Source of the DNA: JAHQVI01 sp963727575
GTDB taxonomy: Bacteria > Pseudomonadota > Alphaproteobacteria > Rhizobiales > Rhodomicrobiaceae
Direction of reading: 5' to 3'
Assembly: GCA_963727575.1 (NCBI GenBank)
Contig: CAVSIA010000022.1
Span: 62,001 to 126,000 of the forward strand
DNA length: 64,000 nt
Positions within the stretch are counted from its first letter, which is position 1. Every line of letters begins with the position of its first letter. The notes beneath the pieces are model-generated. The model was given only the letters and a program-made list of their open reading frames with translations. It was not told where the DNA came from and searched no databases. The position numbers and the translations under genes were made by a program. This document shows, piece by piece, positions 27,669 through 36,930 of this stretch.

Positions 27669-28316
27669 CTAAACCCGGCGCGCTTTCACGGACGGCGGCA
27701 CTTCGACGCCGGGCAGCACGCGCGGGTCGCCTTCCGGCTCGCCGATGGCGCGGCGGATCGGGATCACGCCCGCCCAGATCGGCAGCCCGTAATCGTCGTC
27801 CTCGTCGATCGGGATGCCGGAGCGCGCCTTCATCGACGCCGCATCGATTTCGACGCGCAGAACCGAGGTTGAGCGCAGCTCCTTCTCCGTCATCGGGCGC
27901 GACTCCGCCCAGCGTCCGGGGACGAGATGATCGGTGACGGCGGCGAGCGCGGTTTCGGCCTCTTCCGGATCGGTGACCAGCCGCGCATCGCCATGGACGA
28001 CGACCGAGCGGTAGTTCATCGAGCAATGGAAGGCCGAGCGCCCGACGACGATGCCGTCCGTCAGCGTCACGGTGATGCAGACCGGAAGGCCGCCGGCCAT
28101 GGTCTTGGCGAACCGCGCCGCCTTTGCGCCGTGGATGTAGAGCCGGTCGCCGATGCGGCCATAGACCATCGGCACCACGATCGGCCGGTCCTCGTCGACG
28201 AAGCCGACATGGGCGACGAGGCCCTCCTCGAGCACGGCGTAGACCGCATCTCGGTCATAGCCGCCGCGGTCGGGCCGGCGTACCTTGTTCAGGCGTTTGA
28301 TTTCAAAACTGCTCAT
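27669..28316 (-). CDS. Pyridoxamine 5'-phosphate oxidase family protein
   Basis: A 215-residue split-barrel flavin-binding protein. The N-terminal segment VLEEGLVAHVGFVDEDRPIV followed by PMVYGRIGDRLYIHGAKAAR is the standard PNPOx-like FMN-binding region, and SMNYRSVVVHGDARLV follows. Such proteins lack the full PdxH sequence and many act on other flavins, F420 or heme. The ATG at 28316 was chosen over one two codons upstream. It is divergent from a MocR-type regulator, the usual arrangement when the regulator controls it. Confidence 0.87.
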   Translation of the reverse strand: MSSFEIKRLNKVRRPDRGGYDRDAVYAVLEEGLVAHVGFVDEDRPIVVPMVYGRIGDRLYIHGAKAARFAKTMAGGLPVCITVTLTDGIVVGRSAFHCSMNYRSVVVHGDARLVTDPEEAETALAAVTDHLVPGRWAESRPMTEKELRSTSVLRVEIDAASMKARSGIPIDEDDDYGLPIWAGVIPIRRAIGEPEGDPRVLPGVEVPPSVKARRV

Positions 28317-28411
28317 GATCATGCCTCGACAAAGCGATCGCTCCTTGCGGCTATTTGCCGGTAAACTGGCCCTGGAGAAAAGTGCCAATATCGGAAAAAT
28401 GAGAGGGCCAG

Positions 28412-29888
28412 TTGCTCGAACCCTTTGCCGGGATCATCGACCTGACGCGGGATGCGCCGGATCCGCTTCATGTGCAGATGACGGAGCAGATCAAGGCGGC
28501 CGTGCTGTCCGGCCGGCTGCCGGCGCGGACACTGCGTGCCGTCGAGCCGGACGCTGGCCGCGGAGCTGGGCGTTAGCCGCAATACGGTGCTCGCCGCGAT
28601 CGACCAGCTCAAGGCCGAGGGCATTCTCGAAGCGGTTCGCGGATCGAGCACGCGCGTCGCCTCGCTCACCCGGCCCGAACTGGAGCGCGGCACCGCCGCC
28701 CGGCCGCCATCCGTAACACGCAATCATCGGCTGGCCCCGCGCTGGGACGAGCCCCTCGCCCTTTATCAGCCGACCCCGCTCGACAGTCCGGCGCCCTTCC
28801 AGCCCGGCATCCCGGACCTCGGCTCGTTCCCCAGCGAGCTTTGGGCGACCTGCCTGCGACGCGCGGCGCGGCTCGCCGATATCGATACCGCCGGATACAA
28901 CGCCATGTCCGGCCATCCGCGCTTTCGCCGTGTGCTTGCCCAGCATCTGACCGAAACGCGCGGTGTCGTCGCCGAGCCGGAGCAGATCATCGTCACCTCG
29001 GCGGCGCGGGGCGCGCTGAACCTGATCGCCAGCGCGCTGCTGTCGCCGGGCGAGGAGGCATGGATCGAGGAGCCGGGATTCCGCAGCGCCAAGGCGATCT
29101 TCAGCGCGGCGGGGGCACGGCTCGTGCCGGTGCCCGTCGATGCGGAGGGCATCGATCCGTCGCGCGCCCCGCCCGGCAGCCGCCCGCGCCTGATCTATAC
29201 GACGCCGTCGCACCAATATCCGACCGGCGCGCTGATGACCGTCGCCCGCCGCATCGCGCTGATCGAGGCGGCGACCCGCAGCGGCGGCTACATCATCGAA
29301 GACGATTACGACAGCGAGTTTCAATATCGCGGCCGCCCGATCGCCTGCCTGCAGGGGCTGGACCGGAGCGGATGCGTGCTCTATCTCGGCACCTTCGCCA
29401 AGAGCCTCGTGCCGGGATTGCGCGTCGGCTTCGTCGTGGTGCCGCCGGGGCTCGCCGAGCCGTTCGCCAAGGTTCATCGGCACACGGGGCAACTCGTCGC
29501 GCCCGTGACGCAGCTCGCCCTCGCCGACTTCATCGAGCGCGGCCATTACCGCGCCCATGTCCGGCGGATGAAGGCGGTCTATGCGCGCAGGCTGGCGCAA
29601 TTCGCCGAGGGCATTGCGCGGCAATCGGGCGGCGCGCTTGAGGCCGCCATCCCCGACGGAGGCTTGCAGACGGTGGTCACGTCACGGGATGGTGTCGAGG
29701 AGGCACGGCTGGCGAACCGACTCGCCGATGCCGGCGTGTTCGGGCAGCCGCTCGGCGAATTCCATCTCGCGCCGGAGAGCGCGACGCATCGCGGGCTGCT
29801 GATGGGCTTCGCCGCGTGGGACGAAGCCTCGTCGGCAAAGGCGTTCGCGCGACTTGGCAAGGCGTTCGCACAGCGGCGATGGGCTTAG
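28412..29888 (+). CDS. MocR family regulator (GntR winged helix fused to PLP aminotransferase fold), frameshifted
   Basis: About 490 residues when repaired. A TTG at 28412, preceded by GAGAGGG, opens LEPFAGIIDLTRDAPDPLHV, and the helix-turn-helix continues after a frame break near 28530 as PSSRTLAAELGVSRNTVLAA. The class I aminotransferase-like domain follows: MSGHPRFRRVLAQHLTETRG, the IIEDDYDSEFQYRG block with its conserved Asp and Tyr, and the PLP-lysine in YLGTFAKSLVPGLRVGFVV. MocR/PdxR proteins sense pyridoxal phosphate or amino-acid adducts. Facing a PNPOx-like gene, it may control vitamin B6 metabolism or the neighbour only. Confidence 0.88.
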
Positions 29889-29894
29889 AGCTTG

Positions 29895-30343
29895 TTAGCG
29901 GATGAAGTCGGCGATCTCCGGTACCGCGTGCAGGGCGGCCAGATCGTCCGCATCCGGCAGTTGCGGCCGGTCGCGCTCGCGGTCGACCATGCAGAGAAAG
30001 CCGAGCGGCTCCTCCGGCGCCGCCGGAACTGATGCCAGGTCATCGGCGGGATCGAGACGAGGTCGAGCGCCGACACGTCGCGCACCTCGTCGCCGACGAG
30101 GCAGCGCCCGCGGCCGCGCAGGATCATCACCGCGTGGACATGCTCGTGCCGCTCCAGCGTCGAATGTCCGCCTGGCGCGACCTCGAAATAGCGCAGCTCT
30201 CCGGCGAGGGCTTCATCGCGGAACAATGTCTGGCGGGTGACGTCCTTGAACGGCGCGCTGCCGTCCTGCTTGTAGGCGTGCAGGTCGACGCCGTCCCAGC
30301 GGAAGCCGCCCTGGTGGCTGCGGAAATGGTCAGACTTGTCCAT
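29895..30343 (-). CDS. Cupin domain protein beside the RuBisCO-like gene, frameshifted
   Basis: About 149 residues when repaired. The two cupin motifs are HSTLERHEHVHAVMILRGRG (metal ligands H, E/H, H) and SIPPMTWHQFR (last His). The frame breaks near 30020 and continues as APEEPLGFLCMVDRERDRPQ to a stop at 29895-29897. Its start lies inside the last 14 bases of the RuBisCO-like gene, so they are translationally coupled. In Rhodospirillum rubrum a cupin cooperates with a RuBisCO-like protein to release methanethiol from methylthio-xylulose 5-phosphate; the pairing here suggests, but does not prove, the same job. Confidence 0.82.
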
Positions 30344-31445
30344 GCGCGTAGTCCTCGCTCAGCGCCGCCACCTGATCGGCGAAGCGGGCAGTTTCCTCCG
30401 TCAGCCGATCTCCTGCCGCCAGCAACCCGCCACCGATCAGGATCATGGTGTCGGCACCGTAGAATTTAAGGATTTCGCCGAGCCGATCCAAGGTCATGCC
30501 GCCGGCGGGGACCGGCATCGCCGGCTTGAGGCCCTCCCAAGCGCCGCGCGCAGCGGCGGCGATCCCGGCGCAGGTGTCCGCCGAATAGCCGAACCGTCCG
30601 CCGTAATGGGGGAAGATGACGGCGTCGGCGCCGAACAGGCGGAACAGCTTGCCGAGCAGCAAAGGCGGGGCGATCCGAGCGGCGCCGGCAAAAGCCGGGT
30701 GGGCGAGGAAGGCCATGTCGCGGTTCTCGCGGGTGACGGCGTGGAATGCGGGAAGACCGACGACCATCGGCGCGATCAGCAGCGTGTCCAGGCCCTCGGC
30801 CCGCGCGATGTCGATCTGCTCGCGAAGCCGGTCGAGATTTCCCGAAAGGCTGGGCAGGTAGCGCGTGGCGTGGCCGGTCTCGGCGACCGCGCGTCTTGCA
30901 GACGCCGCGCAGGCTTTGACCCGGTCGGCGAACGGGCTGTAGCGCTGATCGGCAAGGCCGTGGTCGTCCTTGACGAAATCGATGCGCCCCGCGGCGAAGC
31001 GATAGACGAGGTCGGCCAGCGCGTCCGGCGGCAACCCTTGCGGCTTGATCGCCGCGCAGGTGAGCGCGCGGGCGCCCGCGCCGACGCGTTCGCGCAGGCC
31101 CGCGATGCCGGCCGAGGGGCCGCAAAACGCCGCCACCATCTGCGGCGGCAGCGCGACATCCTCCAGCGTCACGTCCTCATGGAGCGAGCTGTTGCCGAAC
31201 AGTATGTTCATGAGCTGTCCCGGCTCGTCTCCGGCGGTCGCCGCGGCAAGAGCGACACGCACACGGAATGAGCCGTCGCCGCAGTCCGCGATCTCATCGA
31301 CCCGGCCGACGATCTCGTCCAGCACGAACCGGTCGCCGATCGCGTCGAGCGGCATCTCCACGCTTTGCTCTATGGCGAGCGCTTCGGCCTTGCGGGCGAT
31401 CTCCTCGCTCGCACAGCGGATGCGATAAAATGCGGTCAGGCGCAT
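30330..31445 (-). CDS. RuBisCO-like protein (form IV)
   Basis: An intact 371-residue homologue of RuBisCO large subunit. The phosphate-binding and metal regions are present: AAIKPQGLPPDALADLVYRF (the KP of loop 1), DFVKDDHGLADQ, VPAGGMTLDRLGEILKFYGA and GADTMILIGGGLLAAGD. In the carbamate motif the Lys and first Asp are kept but the Glu of KDDE is His, and the chain is about 100 residues shorter than true RuBisCO, so CO2 fixation is not expected. RuBisCO-like proteins act as enolases or isomerases in methionine salvage or on sugar acids. The adjacent cupin favours the methylthio-ribulose isomerase branch. It starts 109 bases after engB and may share its transcript. Confidence 0.9.
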   Translation of the reverse strand: MRLTAFYRIRCASEEIARKAEALAIEQSVEMPLDAIGDRFVLDEIVGRVDEIADCGDGSFRVRVALAAATAGDEPGQLMNILFGNSSLHEDVTLEDVALPPQMVAAFCGPSAGIAGLRERVGAGARALTCAAIKPQGLPPDALADLVYRFAAGRIDFVKDDHGLADQRYSPFADRVKACAASARRAVAETGHATRYLPSLSGNLDRLREQIDIARAEGLDTLLIAPMVVGLPAFHAVTRENRDMAFLAHPAFAGAARIAPPLLLGKLFRLFGADAVIFPHYGGRFGYSADTCAGIAAAARGAWEGLKPAMPVPAGGMTLDRLGEILKFYGADTMILIGGGLLAAGDRLTEETARFADQVAALSEDYAHGQV

Positions 31446-31554
31446 GGGACTTCCATTCGAAACCGCCCGCAGGCGGGAATGCGGCCCCGCGCGAGCGTTC
31501 GCGCTATTAGCCTGCCTTCGCGCAGTCTGGCAAGTGCGTGTTGCGGGCGGGTGG

Positions 31555-32199
31555 TCAGATCAGAGCGCGCGCTACCGCCTGGCGCAGCTCGTCCATGCCG
31601 GTCTTCTTCTCCGCCGACGTTGCGATCAGCTCCGGGAAGGCGGCCGGGTGCCTAGCGATTTCGGCCTCGGTGGCGGCCATCACCTTGGCGGCCTCGCCGG
31701 TTTTCAGCTTGTCGATCTTGGTGAGCACGATTTGATAGGAGACGGCGGATTTGTCCATCAGGCCCATGGCTTCGCGGTCGTTCGCCTTGATGCCGTGGCG
31801 GCTGTCGATCAGCAGGAAGACGCGCTCGAGCTGGGTGCGGCCGCGCAAATAGTCGTAGACGAGGCGCTGCCAGCCTTCGACCATGTTCTTCGGCGCCTTG
31901 GCATAGCCGTAGCCCGGCATGTCGACGATATGCATCGCATCGCCGAGCCGAAAATAGTTGACCTCGCGCGTCCGCCCCGGCGTGTTCGACGTCCGCGCAA
32001 GCTGGCCTTGCGCGATCATCGCGTTGAGCAGGCTGGACTTGCCGACATTCGACCGTCCCGCAAACGCCACCTCCGGCAGCGGCTCGTCCGGTAGCCCGGC
32101 GGCGTTGACCACGCCCTTGACGAAAATGCAGGGCAGGCGGAAGAGCTGCTCGGCGTCACGCGCGAGCGCTTTTGCTTGTTCTTCATCGACGGCGTTCAT
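31555..32199 (-). CDS. engB: Ribosome biogenesis GTP-binding protein YihA/YsxC
   Basis: A 214-residue GTPase needed for assembly of the large ribosomal subunit. All G motifs are visible: G1 AGRSNVGKSSLLNAM, G2 around TSNTPGRTREVN, G3 DMPGYGYA, G4 LTKIDKLK, G5 TSAEKKTGMDEL. The ATG at 32199 is preceded by AAGGG; a GTG two codons earlier is less likely. In alphaproteobacteria engB often follows yidC; here two small secreted-protein genes on the opposite strand lie between them. Confidence 0.95.
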   Translation of the reverse strand: MNAVDEEQAKALARDAEQLFRLPCIFVKGVVNAAGLPDEPLPEVAFAGRSNVGKSSLLNAMIAQGQLARTSNTPGRTREVNYFRLGDAMHIVDMPGYGYAKAPKNMVEGWQRLVYDYLRGRTQLERVFLLIDSRHGIKANDREAMGLMDKSAVSYQIVLTKIDKLKTGEAAKVMAATEAEIARHPAAFPELIATSAEKKTGMDELRQAVARALI

Positions 32200-32355
32200 G
32201 CGCACCCTTTACCACCTGCACGACCGCGGCGCCATGCTTCGCGGCGCCAATCCGGCGTCAGAAAAAATTACAATCGTCCGCGAAAGATCGTGCCGACGCT
32301 GCCCGTATAGCCAGATGCCAACGGAAAGGCTCCCGCTGAGAAAGGGCACGATCTC

Positions 32356-32685
32356 ATGTCTCATCTGCTGTCGCGTATCGCCATCCCCGGGCGCCCGAAA
32401 GCTCGGCTTGCGGCTCTGACCCTCGCCGCCATCGCCAGCCTCGGCGCATCCACCGCCTTTGCCATGTCGCCGACCGCGATGCAGACGCCGAAACCTGACA
32501 ACCTCGTGCAGAAGGTGCATGGCTGTCACCGGTCCTGCGAGTTCGGCTATATCCCGCGCTGGGGCGTTTCGCGCTGGCACCGTTATGGCGGGCCGGGATG
32601 CTATCCGGTCCGCTGTGTGCCGCGCGCCGCGCATCCGAACCGCTGCTGGGTGGATGGTTGGGGCGTGCGTCACTGCCGCTGGTAA
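32356..32685 (+). CDS. Small secreted cysteine-rich protein
   Basis: A 109-residue protein with a signal peptide ending at STAFAMS (about residue 37). The mature part has five cysteines and many Trp/His/Arg residues (GCHRSCEFGYIPRWGVSRWH, ending VDGWGVRHCRW). The cysteine spacing (CHRSC, CYPVRC) suggests disulfide bonds in the periplasm. A strong hairpin without T-run follows at 32711-32751. I do not recognise a named family. It is divergent from engB. Confidence 0.65.
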   Translation: MSHLLSRIAIPGRPKARLAALTLAAIASLGASTAFAMSPTAMQTPKPDNLVQKVHGCHRSCEFGYIPRWGVSRWHRYGGPGCYPVRCVPRAAHPNRCWVDGWGVRHCRW

Positions 32686-32886
32686 TGGCGTCCCGCGCCA
32701 ACGCCGCCGCGCCGGATCGGCCATTCGCGGCGGCGTGCCGCCCGATCCGGCCGCACGGCATGCAAATTCCACATATCCCCCAGGCTAAGAAAGCATGAAA
32801 AAAAAGCTCGCATTTCGCAGGTGCGAACACATATAGGGGGATGTGGGAGAGGGCATAACGTTTTGATCCATGGAAGGATTGACGTC

Positions 32887-33150
32887 ATGTCCCTTAAGTT
32901 CAAACTGCCGGTTGCGCTGATCATGGGCTTAGCGCTGAGCACCGGAGCCTCCGCCCAGTCTACGACCTCGTCTCCTTACGCTTCAGATATTCCCGCGGTG
33001 GAATGGCATTTCGGTGGTTCCGGCGATGAGCCGGTGACGTTCAATCTTCATCGCAAGGAAGGGTATCAGGAGATCATTCAGGGCGGTAACGAGCCCACCA
33101 GCTATTCGGGACAGCCGGAACCGGCCCCGAAAGCCGACAAGGACAAATAG
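32887..33150 (+). CDS. Small secreted hypothetical protein
   Basis: An 87-residue protein. A signal peptide (LKFKLPVALIMGLALSTGAS) is followed by an acidic, proline-rich, probably unfolded mature part ending in PAPKADKDK. A GGAAGGA ribosome-binding site precedes the ATG at 32887, and a rho-independent terminator lies at 33209-33242, so it has its own transcription unit. Function unknown. Confidence 0.65.
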   Translation: MSLKFKLPVALIMGLALSTGASAQSTTSSPYASDIPAVEWHFGGSGDEPVTFNLHRKEGYQEIIQGGNEPTSYSGQPEPAPKADKDK

Positions 33151-33208
33151 GAGAATTTCTCCCGAATTGGGACAGTGATTCTCCTCATTCCCTGGGGCAC
33201 TGTTCCGG

Positions 33209-33242
33209 CCCGCCGCGAGCCTCTTGCGGCGGGTTTTATTTT
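33209..33242 (+). terminator. Rho-independent terminator
   Basis: A perfect 8-bp stem (33209-33216 with 33226-33233) and 9-base loop are followed by a T-rich run at 33234-33242. It ends the small secreted-protein transcript and may also affect the yidC transcript arriving from the other side. Confidence 0.8.
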
Positions 33243-33287
33243 GCGCCGCACCGATAGCGGCGGCGTTTCAAGACGCCGCCGTCCGCA

Positions 33288-35093
33288 TCAGGTTTTTCGC
33301 GCACTCGCGCTCTTCCGGCTGAAGCCGAGATTTTCCAGCAGGTTCACGTTGACGCCCTGCCGGCGCATGATCACCGACTGCTGGATGATCGACAGCGTGT
33401 TGTTCCACGTCCAGTAGATCACCAGACCGGCGGGGAATGACGCCAGCAGGAAGGTGAACAGGATCGGCATATAGGTGAAGATCTTCTGCTGCACCGGATC
33501 GGCCGGCGCGGGGTTCAGCTTCATCTGGACGAACATGGAGATGCCCATGATGATCGGCCAGACGCCGAGCATCAGGAAGTGCGGCGGCGTCCACGGGAGC
33601 AGTCCGAACAGATTGAAGACCGTGGTCGGATCGGGCACGGAAAGGTCGTGAATCCAGCCGAAGAACGGCGCCTGGCGCGCTTCGATGGTGATGTAGAGCG
33701 ACTTGTACAGCGCGAAGAACACCGGGATCTGGATAACGATCGGAAGGCAGCCCGACATCGGGTTGACCTTCTCCTTCTTATACAGCTCCATCATCGCCTG
33801 CTGCTGCTTCACGCGGTCGTCCGCGTAGCGCTCGCGGATGCGCACCATCTCCGGCTGCAGCTTCTTCATCTTGCTCATCGACTCGTAGGATTTGTTCGCG
33901 AGCGGGAAGAAGGCCAGCTTGACCAGCACGGTGACGATCAGGATGGCGATGCCGAAATTGCCGATCTGGCGGTAGAAGAAGTCGAGCGCGAAGAACAGCG
34001 GCTTGGTGATGAAGTGGAACCAGCCCCAGTCGATCAGCAGCTCCAGGCGGTTGATGCCGAGCTTTTCTTCGTAATTGTCGAGCAGATGGGTCTGCTTGGC
34101 GCCGGCGAACAGGCGGGACGTCACCGACTGTTTCGCGCCCGCGTCGACCTTCACCGGCCCAAGCAGAAAATCGCTCTGGAAATCCTGGCGCTCATTTGCG
34201 TTCCAGGATTTGAAATGGGCATCATACGCTGCTTTCTGATCCGGGATAACCGCCGTCGCCCAGTATTTGTCGGTAATGCCGACCCAGCCCGACATCCCTT
34301 TGAAGGTCTTGGTGCCGTCCTCGATGGCCTGCTTGTATTTGATCTCTTTCAGGCCCTCGTCGCCGAGAAAGCCGATCAGCCCTTCATGCAGAATGTAGAA
34401 GTTCGCCGTCTGCGGCTGGCCGTGGCGGGAAATCAGCGAGTAGGGGTAGAGCGTCACCTGCTTGCCGGACTTGTTCTCCACCTCCTGGGTGATGGTGAAC
34501 ATATAATCCGAATCGACGGCGACGGTCCGCCGGAAGGTCAGCCCGCCGCCATTATCGTAGGTCAGCGTAACCGGATGCTCGGGCGTCAGCGTCCCCTGAC
34601 CTTCCGCAGTCCACACGGTGCTCGAATTGGGCACCTTCACGCCGGAATTCGGCGCCGCGGTCCAACCCTGCTCGGAGTAGTAGGGATGCGGGCTGCCGGA
34701 CGGCGACAGCAGCGTCACCGACTCGCTGTTCGGCTTCACCGTTTCCTTGAACAGCTTCAGCGTCAGGTCGTCGATTCGCGCGCCCTTCAAAGCGATCGAG
34801 CCGTCAAGGCTGGGCGTATCGATGCGGACCCGCGCCGAATTGGCAATGGCAGCCTCGCGCGTTTTCGTTGTCGGCACGGATGACGCGGCCGACCCGGGTG
34901 CGGCCGGCGCATTGTCCACCGAGGGCTGCGGCACCGCGCCGGGCTGGCTCGCAGGCGTCTGCTGCGACTGCTCCGCGGTCTGCTGCGGGCGGGGCTTCTG
35001 GACGTCCTTCGGAATGAAGAACGCCTGCCAGGCGAAGATCACCACCACCGAGAGCACGAGGGCTAGTAGAAAATTCCGATTATTCTCATCCAT
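33288..35093 (-). CDS. yidC: Membrane protein insertase YidC
   Basis: A 601-residue insertase of the Gram-negative type. An N-terminal membrane helix (NFLLALVLSVVVIFAWQAFF) and a low-complexity Gln/Pro/Ala linker are followed by the large periplasmic domain (residues about 90-360). The conserved 60KD core begins at about residue 385 (FHFITKPLFFALDFFYRQIG) with the cytoplasmic loop SYESMSKMKKLQPEMVRIRE, then VNPMSGCLPIVIQIPVFFAL and the closing helices. The start is one of two tandem ATGs (35096 or 35093). Together with rnpA and rpmH it forms the standard minus-strand operon. Confidence 0.96.
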   Translation of the reverse strand: MDENNRNFLLALVLSVVVIFAWQAFFIPKDVQKPRPQQTAEQSQQTPASQPGAVPQPSVDNAPAAPGSAASSVPTTKTREAAIANSARVRIDTPSLDGSIALKGARIDDLTLKLFKETVKPNSESVTLLSPSGSPHPYYSEQGWTAAPNSGVKVPNSSTVWTAEGQGTLTPEHPVTLTYDNGGGLTFRRTVAVDSDYMFTITQEVENKSGKQVTLYPYSLISRHGQPQTANFYILHEGLIGFLGDEGLKEIKYKQAIEDGTKTFKGMSGWVGITDKYWATAVIPDQKAAYDAHFKSWNANERQDFQSDFLLGPVKVDAGAKQSVTSRLFAGAKQTHLLDNYEEKLGINRLELLIDWGWFHFITKPLFFALDFFYRQIGNFGIAILIVTVLVKLAFFPLANKSYESMSKMKKLQPEMVRIRERYADDRVKQQQAMMELYKKEKVNPMSGCLPIVIQIPVFFALYKSLYITIEARQAPFFGWIHDLSVPDPTTVFNLFGLLPWTPPHFLMLGVWPIIMGISMFVQMKLNPAPADPVQQKIFTYMPILFTFLLASFPAGLVIYWTWNNTLSIIQQSVIMRRQGVNVNLLENLGFSRKSASARKT

Positions 35094-35145
35094 CATTCGA
35101 GATCGCTCTGAGCAAGACGCCGGACAGCGCTGCGTCTGAATTCCT

Positions 35146-35598
35146 TCACTTTGCCGCCTGGATTGTTTTTGCCGACGCCCTGCGCCCCTTCTTCGGAGCG
35201 GCGTCGCCATCATCGGTGCGCGGCGTGCGGTTGACTTTGCCGAATGCGAGTTGAAGCTCTTCTAACAGATCGGCAAAGCGTTGGTGAAGCGCTTCGCGCC
35301 GCCCAATAATCACATAATCATAATCCTGGCGAGCGTGCCCCTCCGCGAGAAGCCGCACCGCCTCTTTCAGTCTCCGTCTGGCGCGATTGCGCAACACGGC
35401 GCCAGGGCGTTTTGCCGCGCCGCCCTGCTCCTTGTCCTTCAGCGCCTTGCTGCCGACCACGAAACCGAAGCGCGGCAGTCCCGCCCCGATATCCGGCTGT
35501 CGTGCAGCGCCCTGCAAAATGAACCCTTTCGCCACCCATTTCCGCCCATGCCGAAGTCGATCGAATTCCGAACGGCGCTTGAGCGTTTCCAGTCGCAA
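35146..35598 (-). CDS. rnpA: Ribonuclease P protein component
   Basis: A 150-residue basic protein that assists the RNase P RNA in maturing tRNA 5' ends. The RNR motif is visible as AVLRNRARRRLKEAVRLLAE, and the N-terminal LETLKRRSEFDRLRHGRKWV is family-typical. A TTG start at 35598 is proposed because GAAGGA lies 5-6 bases upstream and the family begins about here; a longer frame would run into rpmH. The C-terminal tail (KKGRRASAKTIQ) is lysine-rich as in other rhizobial RnpA proteins. Confidence 0.92.
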   Translation of the reverse strand: MRLETLKRRSEFDRLRHGRKWVAKGFILQGAARQPDIGAGLPRFGFVVGSKALKDKEQGGAAKRPGAVLRNRARRRLKEAVRLLAEGHARQDYDYVIIGRREALHQRFADLLEELQLAFGKVNRTPRTDDGDAAPKKGRRASAKTIQAAK

Positions 35599-35620
35599 AA
35601 GAGATCCTTCCGCGCCATCG

Positions 35621-35758
35621 TCAGGCCGACAGGCGCTTTCGTCCTCTCGCGCGACGCCGCGCAAGAACGCGCTGGCCCGGCTTGGTTGACATGCGCACGC
35701 GAAAGCCGTGCCGCCGCTTCCGCTTCAGGCCACTGGGGCGGTAGGTTCGTTGGGTCAT
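35621..35758 (-). CDS. rpmH: 50S ribosomal protein L34
   Basis: A short gene read directly from the minus strand: 45 residues beginning MTQRTYRPSGLKRKRRHGFR and ending RGRKRLSA, a full match to L34. The ATG is at 35758 and the TGA at 35621-35623. It is the first gene of the rpmH-rnpA-yidC operon, 22 bases before the rnpA start. Confidence 0.96.
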   Translation of the reverse strand: MTQRTYRPSGLKRKRRHGFRVRMSTKPGQRVLARRRARGRKRLSA

Positions 35759-36065
35759 TGATTGAGTCTCAGTCTTGGCTAATTCCCCGCCGGTCGCTGC
35801 TTACCGCGTGGATCGACGCTTATTGTCCGCTAGATTTACGAGCATATAGGGATGCGCCGGTGCATAAGTCAAATGCGCAACGCCGATTTGCCGGGGCGTC
35901 TCCAGTGTTTTTCGGTCTTGGACCGGCTAGCCACCGCCTATCACGGAGCCTCACATTCGCTGGCGGGGCTTCACGTTGGATTGATGGCCCCTACCGCCGC
36001 GGCGACATGGGCGTATTCTATAATGCGAACATTATCTGCGCTTTGGCCTGGGAAAGGGCTGCTTT
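35759..36065. other. Intergenic region upstream of rpmH
   Basis: About 307 bases between rpmH (minus) and the TVP38 gene (plus). It should hold both divergent promoters. I see no convincing coding frame, repeat or RNA in it. Confidence 0.5.
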
Positions 36066-36930
36066 ATGCATGAGCGGGCGGGGTTGTCCGAAAAGGACGA
36101 TGTAGCGCCGGGAACGCCGCTTGCCATCCGGATTCTTGCCGCTGCTCATGCTGGGCGGCGGCGCGGTGCTGGTGTGGTGGTCGGGCGTGCTCGACTATGT
36201 ATCGCTGCAAAAGCTTGCCGAGAACCGGCAGGACCTTGGTGCCTGGGTCTCCGGCCATTACCCGCTGGCGATCCTCGCCTATACCGGACTTTACGCCGCC
36301 GTCGTCGCGCTGTCGCTGCCGGTTGCCGCGCCGTTGACGCTTGCCGGTGGGCTGCTGTTCGGCTGGCTCGTCGGCGGCCTGGCGACGGTGACCGCGGCTA
36401 CCATCGGCGCCGTGGCGGTGTTTCTCCTGGCGAGAGGCGCGCTTGCGGCCCCGCTGGCGCGGCGGGCCGGTCCGAAGCTGGAAAAGCTGCGCGCCGGCTT
36501 TCAGCAGGATGCCATGAGCTATCTGCTTTTCCTGCGGCTGGTCCCCGCCTTCCCGTTCTGGCTGGTCAATCTCGCCCCGGCCCTGCTCGGCGTCAAACTC
36601 CGCACCTACATCGTGGCAACCGTTCTCGGCATCATCCCGGGCACGTTCGCCTTCGCGCTCACAGGCGCCGGCCTGGACAGCGTCCTGGCCGTGCATGAGG
36701 CCGCCTATCGCGACTGCCTCGCCAAAAATCCGGCTCCGGGGGCGTGTTCGTTCAATCTCGACCCCGCAAGCCTGTTGACGCCCGAGCTACTTATCGCCTT
36801 TGCGGCCCTCGGCATCGTTGCGCTCATCCCCGCGATCGTTAAAAGAGTTCTGGCGGGGAAAGCCGGGGGCGGCTTGATTTGCGGCGGCGAAATTACGGGG
36901 GACTTGAATGGCACATCAGCTAACGCCTGA
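36066..36930 (+). CDS. TVP38/TMEM64 family membrane protein, uncertain start
   Basis: A polytopic DedA-superfamily (VTT domain) protein. The core motifs are SLPVAAPLTLAGGLLFGWLV and the re-entrant segment FLRLVPAFPFWLVNLAPALL, with FxxR (LLFLRL). The membrane part is in one frame from about 36106 to 36930; the plausible ATG at 36066 (MHERAGLSEKDDV) is in another frame, so a break near 36105-36120 is likely, otherwise a TTG at 36121 would start it. The C-terminus overlaps the oxidoreductase start by 23 bases. TVP38 proteins next to, or fused with, disulfide oxidoreductases of this kind are widespread. Confidence 0.82.

Noticed and set aside
30330..31445. True carbon-fixing RuBisCO
   Set aside because: It is too short, the KDDE motif reads KDDH, and there is no small subunit or phosphoribulokinase.
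33579..34883. 434-codon plus-strand frame opposite yidC
   Set aside because: Antisense shadow; composition is arginine- and histidine-rich and yidC is certain.
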